Notes under the pieces: model-generated
What the model was told of the DNA's origin: nothing
The model's input: only the letters and a program-made list of their open reading frames with translations
The model's database searches: none
Position numbers and translations under genes: made by a program
Source of the DNA: Congeria kusceri
Taxonomy: Eukaryota; Mollusca; Bivalvia; Myida; Dreissenidae
Direction of reading: 5' to 3'
NCBI GenBank assembly: GCA_027627225.1
Contig: CM051029.1
Coordinates: forward strand, 3,329,904-3,393,903
Length of the DNA stretch: 64,000 nucleotides
In this document: positions 49,743-61,093 of the stretch, piece after piece
How the letters are laid out: each line of letters opens with the position of its first letter
Numbering within the stretch: position 1 is the first letter of the stretch

Positions 49743-50549
49743 ACGATGGTAGGATTTGCTGTTTTAATATTTGTATTATACGCTTATTGAATAAGTTATA
49801 TTTGATTTTATCATCAAATGATCATCAAATAAATGTTTTGCTATGTGAATATAATGATAATAAATCTGTGAAAAAAACGACAACTGTGAAAAACAATACT
49901 TGAGTTTCAAGTTCAACCCTTACATGCAAATGTTAAAGATATTTTTTCAAGCATTTTCGTTGGCTAGACTCATCGCTTATTTACATACGTCATATATTGC
50001 AAGTCTGTAGTCACCAACATTTCTGCGGATGATAGTTTGGTTTGTTGCTATTTATTCGTGTTGTTTGATATCAATGCAAATATTATCCATCAATGTTCTT
50101 AAAGGGACTATGTCAACGAAAAGGGCCCCGAAGGGGGAATTGCAGTAAAATTCAGAAAATGTTATATTAATATTGACATATAATAAAATAATTAACATAC
50201 AATGGAAAAAGAGTGTCTGCATTCTGAGAAAAAAATCATTATATAGTTTAGGGTGTGTTAGTTTGGCCTTTTTCTTGTTTACACGTTGACGTCCGATGTG
50301 TAGGTATCTTATGTAAGCATATAACGCTCATTCACATGTTTGTCGATTATATTCAAAACTAATTTTAAGCGCAACGATGAATTTCGGGCGAAGTAATTTG
50401 GCTGTCAATATATTTAGGTCAGAAACTGTAACGTAGCGAGTAAAGCTGCAATATTACTCGGTTTGAAAATGTATATACTTTCAATGTTGTCATATTAATT
50501 TTCACGCGCGTATCGTTGTATGTACATTGAATGTGTGTACTCTTTTCAG
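49005..50549. other. Upstream region of receptor 2, with a TTA microsatellite
   Basis: Contains (TTA)n at about 49674-49741 and a duplicated ~78 bp spaced motif (CAATAAGAGCGG at 49263 and 49341). One ORF from ATG 50029 begins MIVWFVAIYSCCLISMQILS, hydrophobic like a signal peptide, but I see no clear phase-1 donor behind it, so the first exon of receptor 2 remains unplaced. Confidence 0.4.
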
Positions 50550-50867
50550 TGCAGTCGTGCAATGTGTCTTTGACAACAGATCGCAATCTTGCGTTGCTAG
50601 GATCAAGTGTGACTATGTCATGTCGCGCCTGCCCTGTCAACACCCGAGTGCTGCTCACCTTGAATGAAGTGCAAGTCGCTCAGTTCTGGAAACCAATTGG
50701 ATCCGCTGTTGTCGATATTTCTTCGTACTCGGTTTCTGCTAATACCACGAACACTATAACAGATATTTACCTCACAGTATTGAGTTTTACTACCGACAAA
50801 GCTGGCGAATATGCGTGTTTCATTTCCGGTTCAACAAATAAGGCGTCAGTAACGATATTGAATACAG
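50550..50867 (+). CDS. Receptor 2 exon 1 seen: Ig (V-like) domain
   Basis: 318 bp, phase 1 to 1, after CTCTTTTCAG. It has VTMSCRACP and DKAGEYACFISG. The core Trp is not at the usual spacing, so the domain is divergent. It is probably the N-terminal Ig. Confidence 0.75.
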
Positions 50868-52012
50868 GTATATAATTTTAACCAATTGAGTGCTGGTATG
50901 GAATTGTTAATCAACTTCACATGCATTATATGTTTGTAAGTGTTTGATAAGTGATGAAAACATTACGACTCATTCGTTGACATTGCAGTGTTGTACACTA
51001 CACTGATTGTGTGCTATTATGTTCAGGTCCATTAAGTAGCGTACCAATGGATCCTATAGTTGAGACTGTTTCCTTACTGGAAAATGTCACAACGAGCATC
51101 TTCTCCTGCACTTCATCCACCGGGAGACCAACGCCAGTCATAAGTTGGTACACCGACAATAGAACCCCTGGTTACTATGGTGATGATTGAGATATTACAT
51201 CGTTCGCCACCAACAATACTACCAGTAATTCCTCCGGCGATATTACCACCAGTTATTTGACATTTATTCTTACCAAAGATAGCAATGTCAAAAGAATTTA
51301 CTGCAGTGTATCCAACGGTTACGGACTTATCTTGTCTAACACTACACCACTGATAGATATATTACGTAAGTATGACTAATTATATCATGATAATATAACA
51401 TATAAATAATGTAATGTGCCGATCAAACTTTATTCTTTTGTGAATATGAAACAGCATTATAATCAAAATATATAGCATGCGTTCATTACAGGTTTCCCAA
51501 GCAAGCCCATCATTTTGAACAACGCAAACTCAGTCAGTGGAATATATACAGCAGTAGAAAATCAGTTAGTCTTTCATGTAGCAGTGAGGGAAATCCTGCA
51601 CCGACTGTTAATTGGATAACTCCTATGTCTGCTTCAAGGAGCAACTCTGTATTGACGATAACGAACATTCAAACTAGAGATGCTGGTGTATATATATGCA
51701 GAGCTTACAGTACGCTGTCAAACAAAATATGGAAAACCAGTGGAGGAAATTAGTTCATGGAATATATCAGTTGATGTTTTGTGTATGTATCAAACAGTAA
51801 TCAAAACATTTAAATACATCAAGAATACCTACAGCTAAACTATTACTACTACTACTACTACTAATACTACTACTACTACTTATAAAACTACTTCTATTAA
51901 TAATACTACTAATATTAAAGATAATAATAATACTACTACTAATAATAGTAATAATAATAACAATAATAATGATACTACTACTACTACTACTACCTACTAC
52001 TACTACTACTAC

Positions 52013-52047
<35 letters not shown>

Positions 52048-55000
52048 GCAATAATAATAATAAATAATAATATTAACATTAATATTGTTCAATGTATTCA
52101 TTGATCTGTACTTTATTACTGTTTGTGCTAATGTTAAGGGTTCTTCCCTGCTGATGCAACTGGAGTTTCACTTAGTTTATATTGTGACTCAAATTAAGTA
52201 ACGCTATTAAACGTCATTGCATGTATATACGTTTGTACATATTTTGTGTGTTTTGAGATCCACCCCGTGCTCCAGAATGCAGAATTTGGTATTGTAATGT
52301 CAACTCTAATGGCTTACGTGAAATAAGAAATGAATCGTTCCGAATGACATGCACGAGTGTTAGTAATCCACCACCTTCGAGAAATGCATGGACACATCCC
52401 CTCAACGGGACAATCAGTGGTCAAGAGTTGTTGATAGAGGCTGTGGAATCCAGTGGAAATAATAGCTTCTCCATTCGGATACTAAACCTTATGAATCCAT
52501 CGTTTCACCAGTCTGTAGAAGGATCCACTGAACAGCAGTTTACATTAGAAATATTATGTAGGTATTAACTGACAATTTTATGAACTACACGAAATGTGAC
52601 TTAAATGTGTAAGTTGTTGCGTTATATTTTCAGAGTTGATGCGAACAGATGTAATATTTCATAATTAAATGCATGTTATGTTATTTAGATTGATAAAGTT
52701 ACAATTTAACCAGTTTATTTCTGCACAGATCCTGTAAAGACACCAACCTTCTACCATATAGGGCCAAATCAGCATACAGAAGTAAACACAATTACTGTTA
52801 TAAGAGGTCGTAGTGTGCACATGCAGTGCCGCAGTAGCTCGAACCCACAACCCAGTTATGTATGGTCAGAACAAGGAGAGTTCTCTGCGCAAGCGGAGTT
52901 TTGGAATCCAACGGTCAGTACCAATAGCGTTGTTATCTGCAATTCTAGCAATTGTTTGAACCCCACTGGCAAACCAATCGTGTGCTCGTCTAGGATTGCT
53001 TATTTGACCGTCACAGCGTACTGTGAGTATGATATATGTATAAATATATATATATATATATACAAATTATATTTATTGTTTTTAATGTGCATAGTCTGTT
53101 ATAACATGTCATGCGTTTGTTTGAGAATATTGGTTTGATTTAAAATATAATGTAATTATTATAATACTTCACGATATTATTAGGTACTATTTAACTGCTA
53201 ATACTCCATGGATATTGACGTTTTAGACCCACTGGAAATGCCTGTGCTGACATTCAATACGTGTGGTCAAGAGATTTCGACAAGTCGCCTCAAAGTTGTC
53301 ATAGGACAATCTGTCAAGGTATCCTGCATATCCACCAGCAAACCAGATCCCACATATTCTTGGGAACCGAACTTCCATGGCTCAAGCAATGTTTTACATC
53401 TGGACAACATTACTTCGAAACACAATGGCACATATTCGTGCATTGCGACAAATGTAATTGACACCACTTTCGATGGTACAGTTTATGGAACTAACGTGTC
53501 GAGTTTAAATCTAGAAATTGTAGGTAAGCACTGGCTATAATAAATCAAATATGTACATAATAGTAGAACGAGTAACATAAACACATTCAATTTTCAAATT
53601 GGACAACTTTTATCCAGTATGTTAATATGCGAAGAATATTAAATGAACGCTTAACACACATACATGAGCATGTAGTTGTTATTTTAAACAAAACAGACGC
53701 ATTATATTTTATTTATTATTTATTCACCGTAACAAAATAACGTTATTTTATACTTAAAATTAACAAGTTATGCGCGATGGTTTACATTCAGAGCTGTTTG
53801 AGGTATTTATAACAGTGTGCGTGGCGTAAATAGTACTAGGTTTAAACAAAAACAATTGTTAATTGATATGTTTGTTTAGTTGTTTGACAAGTAAACGCTG
53901 ATTTTTTACAAACGTGTTTTCACACAATATTTCATATAACTATAATTCGTATAGGTGATCCCGGTAACATTCCTTTTTTATATGTGTTTGTTTTTTGCGT
54001 GTTTGTTGTGTTTGTGAAATTTTAATCAATATGACTTACCATAGATTTGAAACACATTGTAGCCCCTCCGACAGTTCACCGCTTGGAAAGTCTGGCAGAA
54101 CTTTTGAACACAAAACTGTCAGTTGCGTGTCCCTACACCGCAGGCAATCCGCCGGTAACAACAATTGTGTGGATGCGTGGAAATGTGTCAACCATGTCAG
54201 GGGAATATCTGTCAATATCAGATGTCAAGCTTTCTGACGAAGGACTGTATACATGTGCAGCTTCCAACACAATGGAGCCTACCAATTGTAGTGCCAGGCA
54301 GGGTTATACCGAAACTAGTTTCTACTTAGATGTACAGTGTATGCATTCCTTTGTCAATATATTCAGTTATAATATAATATAACTGTTGGATTTGGTGATT
54401 TATATTAATGATTTGAATGTAAATGATCTCACAGTAATTGTATCTTTCTGACGCTGCTCAGATCAAGCGATATTTTGCGAACGGTTTCGAAAATCAACCC
54501 ACAATTATTGTTACAGAACGCGACAATGTTCAGTTAGTTTGTGAGTTGGACAGCGACCCAGTAGCAAATATCTCAATCGTTAACGGAACACGTATTCTAC
54601 AGAAGGGACACACTCAATCACTTCAAGCAACCATTACCCACGCTAGCTGTGAATACGATGCCACGGTTTACCGATGTCAGGGTCGTAACATCCATTCTAC
54701 AGAGACACAAGAACAAGTTATTGAGATCTTCATTAAATGTAAGTAGTGTTCATCGATTTTCAACTGATGTAAATAGGGATTAAACGATTTGCAATTATGA
54801 ACTGTTGTATACGTGTTCAATGTCGAATGCTTAACTATACAGAACGATCATTTGACTTTATGCATATTATATTTGATTGAGATTCCTTTGAATACGCAAT
54901 CAGTAATAAAACTCGTTTCATGATTTCCAACCGTCGTTATTAAATTAAAAATAAATAAACGAAATGCGAATAGAATATTTTGACATACATTACCTGGATA

Positions 55001-58000
55001 ACTTCACAATCATGACTGATTTAAATTCGTGTGGTATCTCATCCGGGTGATTATTAAAAATATGCGAGGTGTGTGAATTAAATGGCTGGACTAGTAGCAT
55101 TTGTATTCGCATGTATATGCTTGAAGTACTGATTCATGATTTAATATCGAGAAATACTATACGTGTACGATTATTCAGAAAAATATGCAATTATAAAATT
55201 ACAAGGTGCACCCAGACCATCACCATTCTCTCCCCCTGTCACAAATATTTCGAAGACGTTAAACGGATCTGTGGTGCTGACGTTTACAATAAAGGCGTAT
55301 CCACCACCACACAGATCTGCATATTCGTGTTTCAGGCTAAACGGCTCAAAATGGGAAATTATATCCGACGCCAGATCAATAGCTGTTAGTGTTTCTGCAG
55401 ATGGTCTGCAGGTAAACCTGTACATCTCCAGTTTACGGACCGAGGACTTCGGGAGTTATATGGTCAGTGTTTATAATGAGCTAGGAAACGCAACACAGGA
55501 ATATGAACTTCGAGCACATGGTAATTCATAATTAGTCATTGCGTAATTAATATTCTAGTAAAATATTGTGATTCCAAGTGATCTGCTTATGTTATTTCCG
55601 ACGATATTAACCTTTGACCTGTAATTTCATTTTATCATCGTTTTAATATTTTCTTTAGACAAACCGTAATTCCCTAAAAATGTCCATATCAAAGACAGTT
55701 CCTTGGGGGTGGATTCCTTCACAGTTTTATGGGAACCAGGTTTGAATGGTGGTGAAGAACAGACGTTTGTTGTACAATATAAAACTAATGATTTCACATA
55801 TCAATGGACAGCCGTGAATGTGTCGGCGTACACATGTATGTATACACTAACTGAGTTACACTCAGGGGCAACGAATCTGATAAAAATGTTTGCAATAAAC
55901 ATCGCTGATAAATCTGAAGTGACAGACGTCCTTACCGTTACGACATTCGTGAATGCGAGTAAGTGTATCTTAAACAACAAGAGAAAGATACAGACATATT
56001 TAGAAATTCTGTATCATACCGTAAATTTCCTTCGTTTTTACAAGTCACCTCGATGTTTTATGCAATTAAATAAGACATATAGCTATAAAGTATAGTTTAT
56101 TTGGGCAATTGATTGTACTTGGCTGATAAATGTTACTTTAGTTTACTGTAAAATAACGCCATTCACAAATTGGGCAATGAAAATTGAACTATGTTATATT
56201 ATTATACATACTCAACGACAGCTGCAGAACCCTCTAGTTTCACAGCAGCTGCAATTGGAGGGGCTGCAGGGGGAATAGTAACAATACTGGTTGTGGGTGT
56301 GCTGTGCAGGATGAAAAGAAAACTGCCAAGTAAATTTTGAAATATATGTGTCTTCGTATAAACTTATTACGCTATATTTCTTTTCCTACTGATGTAACAA
56401 TGGTATTATATAGTTTATCGTTTTTACAAATGTTGTGCTATTCGTGGTGAGCAATTTATTTGATTCAATGCAGGGTACGATGTATAGCGTTTTATCGACA
56501 GTTGCACATACACTAAGTGGAAATTACATAAATATATTATATACCGCATTGTAAACATATATGCTCATAAGTATTTTTATTCCTAATATTTCAGAACAAA
56601 CCCAAGCCGTAATTCAATACCGCACTGTAAAAATATATGCTCATATGTATTTTTATTCATAATATTTCAGAACAACCTCAAGCCGTAATTCGATACGAAG
56701 ACCTGACCGGACAACGGCAAGTATAATATTCGTCATAATAATCATCTGCATGAAACCATTGTCCTAACGTTTAGTGTGCCGAGTTTCCCTTGCAAAGAAT
56801 ACGTTAAACACTAATGCATAGCATTCCTAATACATAAAAAAAAATGGCTACATCATTGTATGGCTGCTCTTTAAAAGCGCATGTTATGCGTATCTGGCAT
56901 AATACTGTTTAATAACGGACGAAAGTATGTGTAATTGCCCAACATGTAGTTTATGAGAATTGATTTATCGTTTTTTCATTTGGTTATATTGTATTACGCA
57001 GGAGATCTGAAGTGAAAGCAAAAATGCAAACGCGAGTTATGAAATCTGCAGATTCGGTAAAGTTACTTTGTATTTTTAATTTCAGCACATTCATGAGCAT
57101 GTAGAAAGCGATCTTAGATTTCTTGCCAAAAATACACTGTCAATGTATAATTAAAATAATATAACGAAATTCATTTACTTTCAAATTAAACGCAGTCTGG
57201 CTGCATACATAGTAATGCATACATGCTCACAATATTACGTCCTTGTGACTTAAAGGGAAATGTTCACAAATTGGCAAATTGACAATTTTCTAACATTTAA
57301 TCATGGTTTAAAAAGTAACAATCATTATATATAATAAAACGAAATAACTCTGCTGACAAAGAAATATATTGGAAATTTAGTGTCGTTCATGAACAATAAT
57401 CGATTGAAACGGATAAAATATAAAGTGTTTGCAACGCTTTATCTACTGTATTCTAGTTTGTGTAGGGCTACATGATAACTTTCGACCGTACTGCACCATG
57501 TCTAACACTGATTTAAAATAACGCGCTGAAATAAACTTCATATCTTTCACACAAGCCATTTCGTTTGACACGTCTGAACATAGCTTGTTCACACCCGATA
57601 ATCTCGTGCTGGAACAAGGTTAATGTCATATTCTGCGTTTTCGGGAGTTCGGAAGGCTGATTCTTAAATTTGATTTCAACAATTTAATATTTTATTGTGA
57701 CGGTAGACAATATGTTTCATATAAAAAAAAAACAATTCTGAATGATTAAAATAGCCCGTCTACTGACGATATAAGTGATTAGGTTAGCTTAGCACGTGAT
57801 CTCATGAGAAACTAACACAATAACTTTCAGGTGTTTAGGTTACTAGCTTATTAGGATGATTTTATGGCATTTGACTGGGTACAATCGATTGTTCGGTCGG
57901 GTGTAGCAATGGTTAATTACAAGGGATGCCATACTAGGTCATTATCGCACTGGGATGTATTATTTCGCGTGCATGATTATGAGTCTCTTCATATTTCGGG

Positions 58001-58211
58001 ACATGCATATTAGGACGTGCATTACTTGTGTGTAGCTTCCGGCCCAGATAATGAATACGAAGCTCTTGGAGAAACTACTTTCCACGAGTATTCGAGTCTT
58101 TCATCACGCAACTTACAGTTCGATACCACAGCCAGTACAGAGAACGTTTCTGCCAGGAACTCGTCATTACCGAAGACCGATAAGGCATATGCAAATTTGA
58201 AACTATCATAA
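50550..58211 (+). CDS. Receptor 2: Ig/FN3 single-pass receptor with ITAM-like tail, carrying several lesions
   Basis: Exons: 50550-50867, 51027-51365, 51492-51782, 52258-52557, 52729-53022, 53227-53523, 54045-54338, 54462-54738, 55206-55520, 55659-55958, 56222-56329, 56671-56716, 57002-57056, 58036-58211. It encodes eight Ig domains, a membrane-proximal Ig-like domain, FN3, TM and a tyrosine tail. Ectodomain introns are phase 1, as in receptor 1. Its role is inferred as a surface receptor using SH2 signalling. Lesions: TGA at 51188, two compensating one-base shifts in 51492-51782, a phase mismatch in 54462-54738, TAA at 55667, and 2 extra bases in 57002-57056. The signal peptide exon is not identified. 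It could be a pseudogene, or some exons may be skipped. Confidence 0.72.
51027..51365 (+). pseudogene. Receptor 2 exon: Ig domain with in-frame TGA
   Basis: 339 bp, phase 1 to 1, good splice sites (TATGTTCAG, GTAAGT). The frame has FSCTSSTGRPTPVISWY and IYCSVSNGYG but a TGA at 51188-51190 between them. It is otherwise uninterrupted, so a single substitution or read error could explain it. Confidence 0.7.
51492..51782 (+). pseudogene. Receptor 2 exon: Ig domain with two compensating frameshifts
   Basis: 291 bp overall, a multiple of three. It starts in phase 1 (PSKPIILNNANS), loses one base near 51568, then reads the Ig core in the next frame (VSLSCSSEGNPAPTVNW, RDAGVYICRA), and gains one base near 51748 to return to ISSWNISVDVL at the donor GTATGT. 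Confidence 0.65.
51836..52068. repeat. (TAC)n/(TAA)n microsatellite in a receptor 2 intron
   Basis: Alternating blocks of CTA/TAC and AAT/TAA trinucleotides. The - strand 94-codon ORF over it (Leu, Val, Ser and Ile runs) is an artefact of the repeat. Confidence 0.9.
52258..52557 (+). CDS. Receptor 2 exon: Ig domain lacking the second cysteine
   Basis: 300 bp, phase 1 to 1. It has FRMTCTSVSNPPPSRNAW, but the F-strand reads NSFSIRILNLMNPS where the related receptor 1 exon has VTFTCTAKNIMPT, so the disulfide partner is gone. The acceptor is TGTTTTGAG. Confidence 0.65.
52729..53022 (+). CDS. Receptor 2 exon: Ig domain
   Basis: 294 bp, phase 1 to 1, after TTTCTGCACAG, donor GTGAGT. It has VHMQCRSSSNPQPSYVW. 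The C-terminal half is Cys-rich (VVICNSSNCLN, VCSSR), and the usual YxC strand is degenerate. Confidence 0.7.
53227..53523 (+). CDS. Receptor 2 exon: Ig domain
   Basis: 297 bp, phase 1 to 1. A clear domain: VKVSCISTSKPDPTYSW, then NGTYSCIATNVID, with sequons NIT, NGT and NVS. Donor GTAAGC. Confidence 0.82.
54045..54338 (+). CDS. Receptor 2 exon: Ig domain (I-set-like)
   Basis: 294 bp, phase 1 to 1. LSVACPYTAGNPP, IVWMRG, LSDEGLYTCAASNTM. It is the counterpart of receptor 1 exon 1401-1685. The phase-1 donor is GTATGC at 54339; a phase-0 donor GTACAG lies just upstream and would fit the next exon better. Confidence 0.8.
54462..54738 (+). CDS. Receptor 2 exon: Ig domain with a phase problem
   Basis: It reads VQLVCELDSDPVANIS and CEYDATVYRCQGRN, the intact counterpart of the broken receptor 1 exon 2168-2460. 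It is 277 bp from its only good acceptor (GCTGCTCAG), so it begins in phase 0, not phase 1. Either the upstream exon uses its alternative phase-0 donor or there is a frameshift. Confidence 0.7.
55206..55520 (+). CDS. Receptor 2 exon: membrane-proximal Ig-like domain
   Basis: 315 bp, phase 1 to 1. RPSPFSPP near the start and FGSYMVSVYNELGNATQEY at the end match receptor 1 exon 2574-2870 and likewise lack the usual disulfide cysteines. Confidence 0.75.
55659..55958 (+). pseudogene. Receptor 2 exon: FN3 domain with an in-frame TAA near its start
   Basis: 300 bp, phase 1 to 1. FTVLWEPGLNGGEEQTFVV and LHSGATNLIKMFAIN are FN3 hallmarks shared with receptor 1. A TAA at 55667-55669, three codons in, interrupts the expected frame. 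Confidence 0.72.
56222..56329 (+). CDS. Receptor 2 exon: transmembrane segment
   Basis: 108 bp, phase 1 to 1. AAAIGGAAGGIVTILVVGVL is followed by CRMKRKLP, giving a helix and a basic cytoplasmic anchor. A broken copy is at 61312-61425. Confidence 0.8.
56542..56694. repeat. 76 bp tandem duplication covering the acceptor and start of tail exon A
   Basis: TACCGCATTGTAAACATATA at 56542 is repeated with changes at 56618. Each copy ends with ATATTTCAGAACAA, so the acceptor and about 24 coding bases exist twice, 76 bp apart. Confidence 0.88.
56671..56716 (+). CDS. Receptor 2 tail exon A, RYEDL motif, GC donor
   Basis: 46 bp, phase 1 to 2, encodes IRYEDLTGQR. The donor is GCAAGT instead of GTAAGT; copy 3 has GTAAGT at the same place. 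GC-AG introns are functional but rare. Confidence 0.65.
57002..57056 (+). pseudogene. Receptor 2 tail exon B with a 2 bp insertion
   Basis: 55 bp against 53 bp in the three relatives. The extra bases lie after GAGATCTGAAG, and shift the frame so that the SYEIC tyrosine is lost in the expected reading. Donor GTAAAG. Confidence 0.65.
58036..58211 (+). CDS. Receptor 2 last exon: ITAM-like motif and YANL
   Basis: Acceptor TTGTGTGTAG, open to TAA at 58209-58211. It encodes YEALGETTFHEYSSL, again YxxL-x7-YxxL, and near the end AYANLKLS, a third YxxL where receptor 1 has YVNM. Conservation of the spacing between two divergent copies supports function. Confidence 0.78.
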
Positions 58212-58352
58212 ATCCATCGATTGTTGTGAATATTGTATGCATACTATGCATTTATGCAAATGCATAATGTATGTTTCAAATACGTATCTTAAATGTAAAT
58301 CACGTAAATAAGATGTTACAACAAACATGGTGGTGCGAATTAATAATTGTAA

Positions 58353-58358
58353 AATAAA
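58353..58358 (+). terminator. Poly(A) signal AATAAA of receptor 2
   Basis: AATAAA about 140 bases after the receptor 2 stop. Plausible by position only. Confidence 0.4.
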
Positions 58359-58359
58359 G

Positions 58360-59741
58360 GTATTATTTATGTGGATTAAACATTTAAGAACGTTTAAGAA
58401 GATCATCTAATGCAACACAAACATATTAGTCAAATGTTTAATGGTTAACCTATTTTACACAAATTAGCACGTTGCAAAGCTTGTAATGTGTTTGCTCGTA
58501 TCGATGTATAAACATTTAGTATAGTCTTCATACTATTTTAACAATTGCTGTGGAGTAGGTTCAATGTTATAGGCAAACACACTGGATATTCAATTCCGAC
58601 TCCAACACAAAATACTCGGAAACACTCCATAATGTCCGACTCGTTATAAGACCATCGTAACAGGCGGAGCTTAAAGTGGGTGCTGTAGAGTAGTTTTGCA
58701 TTGTGTATCACCGATAAAACGGCTCTGTGTTCGTTCTTGCATGGTATTCTTGGTAATCTGCTATCTTATTGGATCACTACCCACTTTATTGGTTATTTGT
58801 CCACGTACAGGCCAACGGTTTAATATGACAAACGTAATTGTTCGTGTTAAAAAATGAAACTGTCTACGTGCATTTCATATCCTTATACCATTTTCTTGAT
58901 AAAATACTCTGATATTAATATTAGTTTATTTACCTTTATCGGAAAGTTCAATATTTCGCCTCTTTACTGTTGAGTATGCGCAGAAAAAGCAACCTTCTGC
59001 TAGTTAACCCTATTATTATAAAGATCTATGTATGCGACGTTTCGCTATTTATTGAATGTTTGTTTTGCTATATCAATAGACATCAGCAGGTGTATGGGGT
59101 TAGCTGTAGATATATAGCATTACAATGTAGCTAATATTATAATATACGCTATGTACATTTAAAGGCACATAAAAGGGGATGCATTATACACTTAAGACAT
59201 ACATTAAGGGTATAATGCACACTTTAGATATATATATAACAACGATTATGATTGATAAACTTTGACAGATTTCCTTAAAATGAATGTTGTTCGATTTAAT
59301 GTAATTCCATTTTACTGTTCACATTTTCAACAAGAATAAACTAACCGAGATTCCGCGTGTTTCTTAAGAATATGCAGCTTGCATAGAGTTAACGGTGTAT
59401 ATTCGGAGTTAATCCGCGTCGACAAGATGAACTTTAAATACATAAAGCTTATGTGCATAAACAGTTTACACGGAGGATCATTTTGTATAAAGTATCCAAC
59501 AACCCAGATGTTTCCATAAACTGTTATTTTATGATAATGAATTTTATTTACATATTTATTTGAATATTTGTTCAAACGTTGTGTTTGTTTCTTTACAATA
59601 AATACACGTCAAAATAAAAATGAATTGTAGTTTATACCGCCAGGAATAACTTTATTAACTGTTTGTACGTTTTCCTTTCTCGCACAATAAATATTTAAAG
59701 CTATACATGACTGGAGATAAGGACTAACACCTCTCGAGGAC
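58360..59741. other. AT-rich intergenic stretch, nothing recognised
   Basis: Both strands were read and only short ORFs without features were found. No ectodomain exons for receptor copy 3 occur here. Confidence 0.45.
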
Positions 59742-60185
59742 ATGCGTGAGGTAAATGCTGTGTGCCACATGTGCGGTAACTGGAACCAGCCCTCTTCCCT
59801 GTTCAGCGTCCGCTTTTACCTTATAAAAGATAAAACTGTAAATGAGGATGAGATATTAGTGTCGTATGATGTAAGTGCATTACTAACAAGTGTATCAGTA
59901 TGCAATGCATTGACGGTCATAAAGGAACGACTCTCTGCTGACACCACTCTAGCACAACGAACACCACTTTCCTTAGATCGGATAACTAAACTGTTAGAGC
60001 TTTGCCTGAAATGCACATATTTTGTATACGATGGACAATACTTCCTCCAAATCCACGGAGCTGCAATGGGATCGCCAGGCTCCCCCATATTAGGGAACCT
60101 TTATATGGAACATTTCGAGTCAGTGGCACTTACAACAGCAACCCGCCCACCGGGTTGGTGGTTCCGCTATGAGGGTGACTCTCAC
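59742..60185 (+). mobile_element. Penelope-like element reverse transcriptase fragment
   Basis: The frame reads EDEILVSYDVSALLTSVSV, LLELCLKCTYFVYDGQYF, and GAAMGSPGSPILGNLYMEHF, matching RT motifs A to B of Penelope-like elements (VSFDV...LFT; AMGSPLSP). Just after, WWFRYEGD stands where RYVDD is expected, so the catalytic motif is altered, and the similarity ends. The fragment is truncated at both ends and inactive. Confidence 0.75.
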
Positions 60186-61093
60186 AGCAAAAATGTTCAC
60201 CAGACAAATGTTCACCAGAAAAGTACCCCCAACTTCCCCCCGCCCCCTCCCCCCCCAAAAAAACACCTAGAAAGTTGCTGACGGTTAAGCAATAACATTG
60301 TCTCTCCAGTTGTTGGTGTTATCAAGACAAAAAAATAAAGGAAAATAATCAGAAGTCAACAAATGAACACAACTGTACCACCTCTGTGACCGGTACCTGA
60401 GCTCTTCAGTGCCCTAATGAACAGTTGGACTGCTTAGAGAGCAAGTGGCACACAAAAATTGAGAGTATCTGACACATTTTTTATTACACACCTTATTCAT
60501 ATATAAATATATTTGTTTAATTAATAAAGACATTATTATTTCAATAATTAGCTGTGTGCATTATGTTATGCCAAATAATTAAATACTAATTTAGAAAATA
60601 CCAGACACGAAGATGATGTAAAGTGCATAGCATGTGTTAAACGTGTGGTGCATACTTTTTTAATCTGTGTGTTCAACAGCTGATTCAGAGGTTTCGCGGA
60701 GTCTGTTCTGACAAGTGCATCACATGCTAACAATTGTATCTTCCTGACAATAACACTAGTCTTTCACACAATAGCATTGTTAAGTGGTTTTGCCTTTTTG
60801 CACCTTTGATGATTAAATCTTGCTTTATGTTCACCAATTGAGGTGATCATGGCATAATTTGTAAAGTTGTAACCAACATTTTCTGCACATTGAATAATCG
60901 ATAAAGGTGTAAACAACAGCTTCCTCCCTTTTCAATAAAAACGCTGGATGAATAAGCGGGTTATTCTTTGTGGATAGACTTTCTTCGATCAACCAACAAA
61001 GACACGGTTTGCTCATAAAAGAAACAACCGTTTACATAAATTTCCATCCTGGTTAATAGCTACGAAACCAGTAATTTTGTTGTTGTTTTGTAT
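60186..61093. other. Non-coding stretch with a C-rich tract
   Basis: Starts with a C-run (CCCCCCGCCCCCTCC near 60238-60258) and is otherwise AT-rich. No gene recognised. Confidence 0.4.

Noticed and set aside
51767..52051. - strand ORF with Leu, Val, Ser and Ile runs
   Set aside because: Product of the TAC/TAA microsatellite in a receptor 2 intron.
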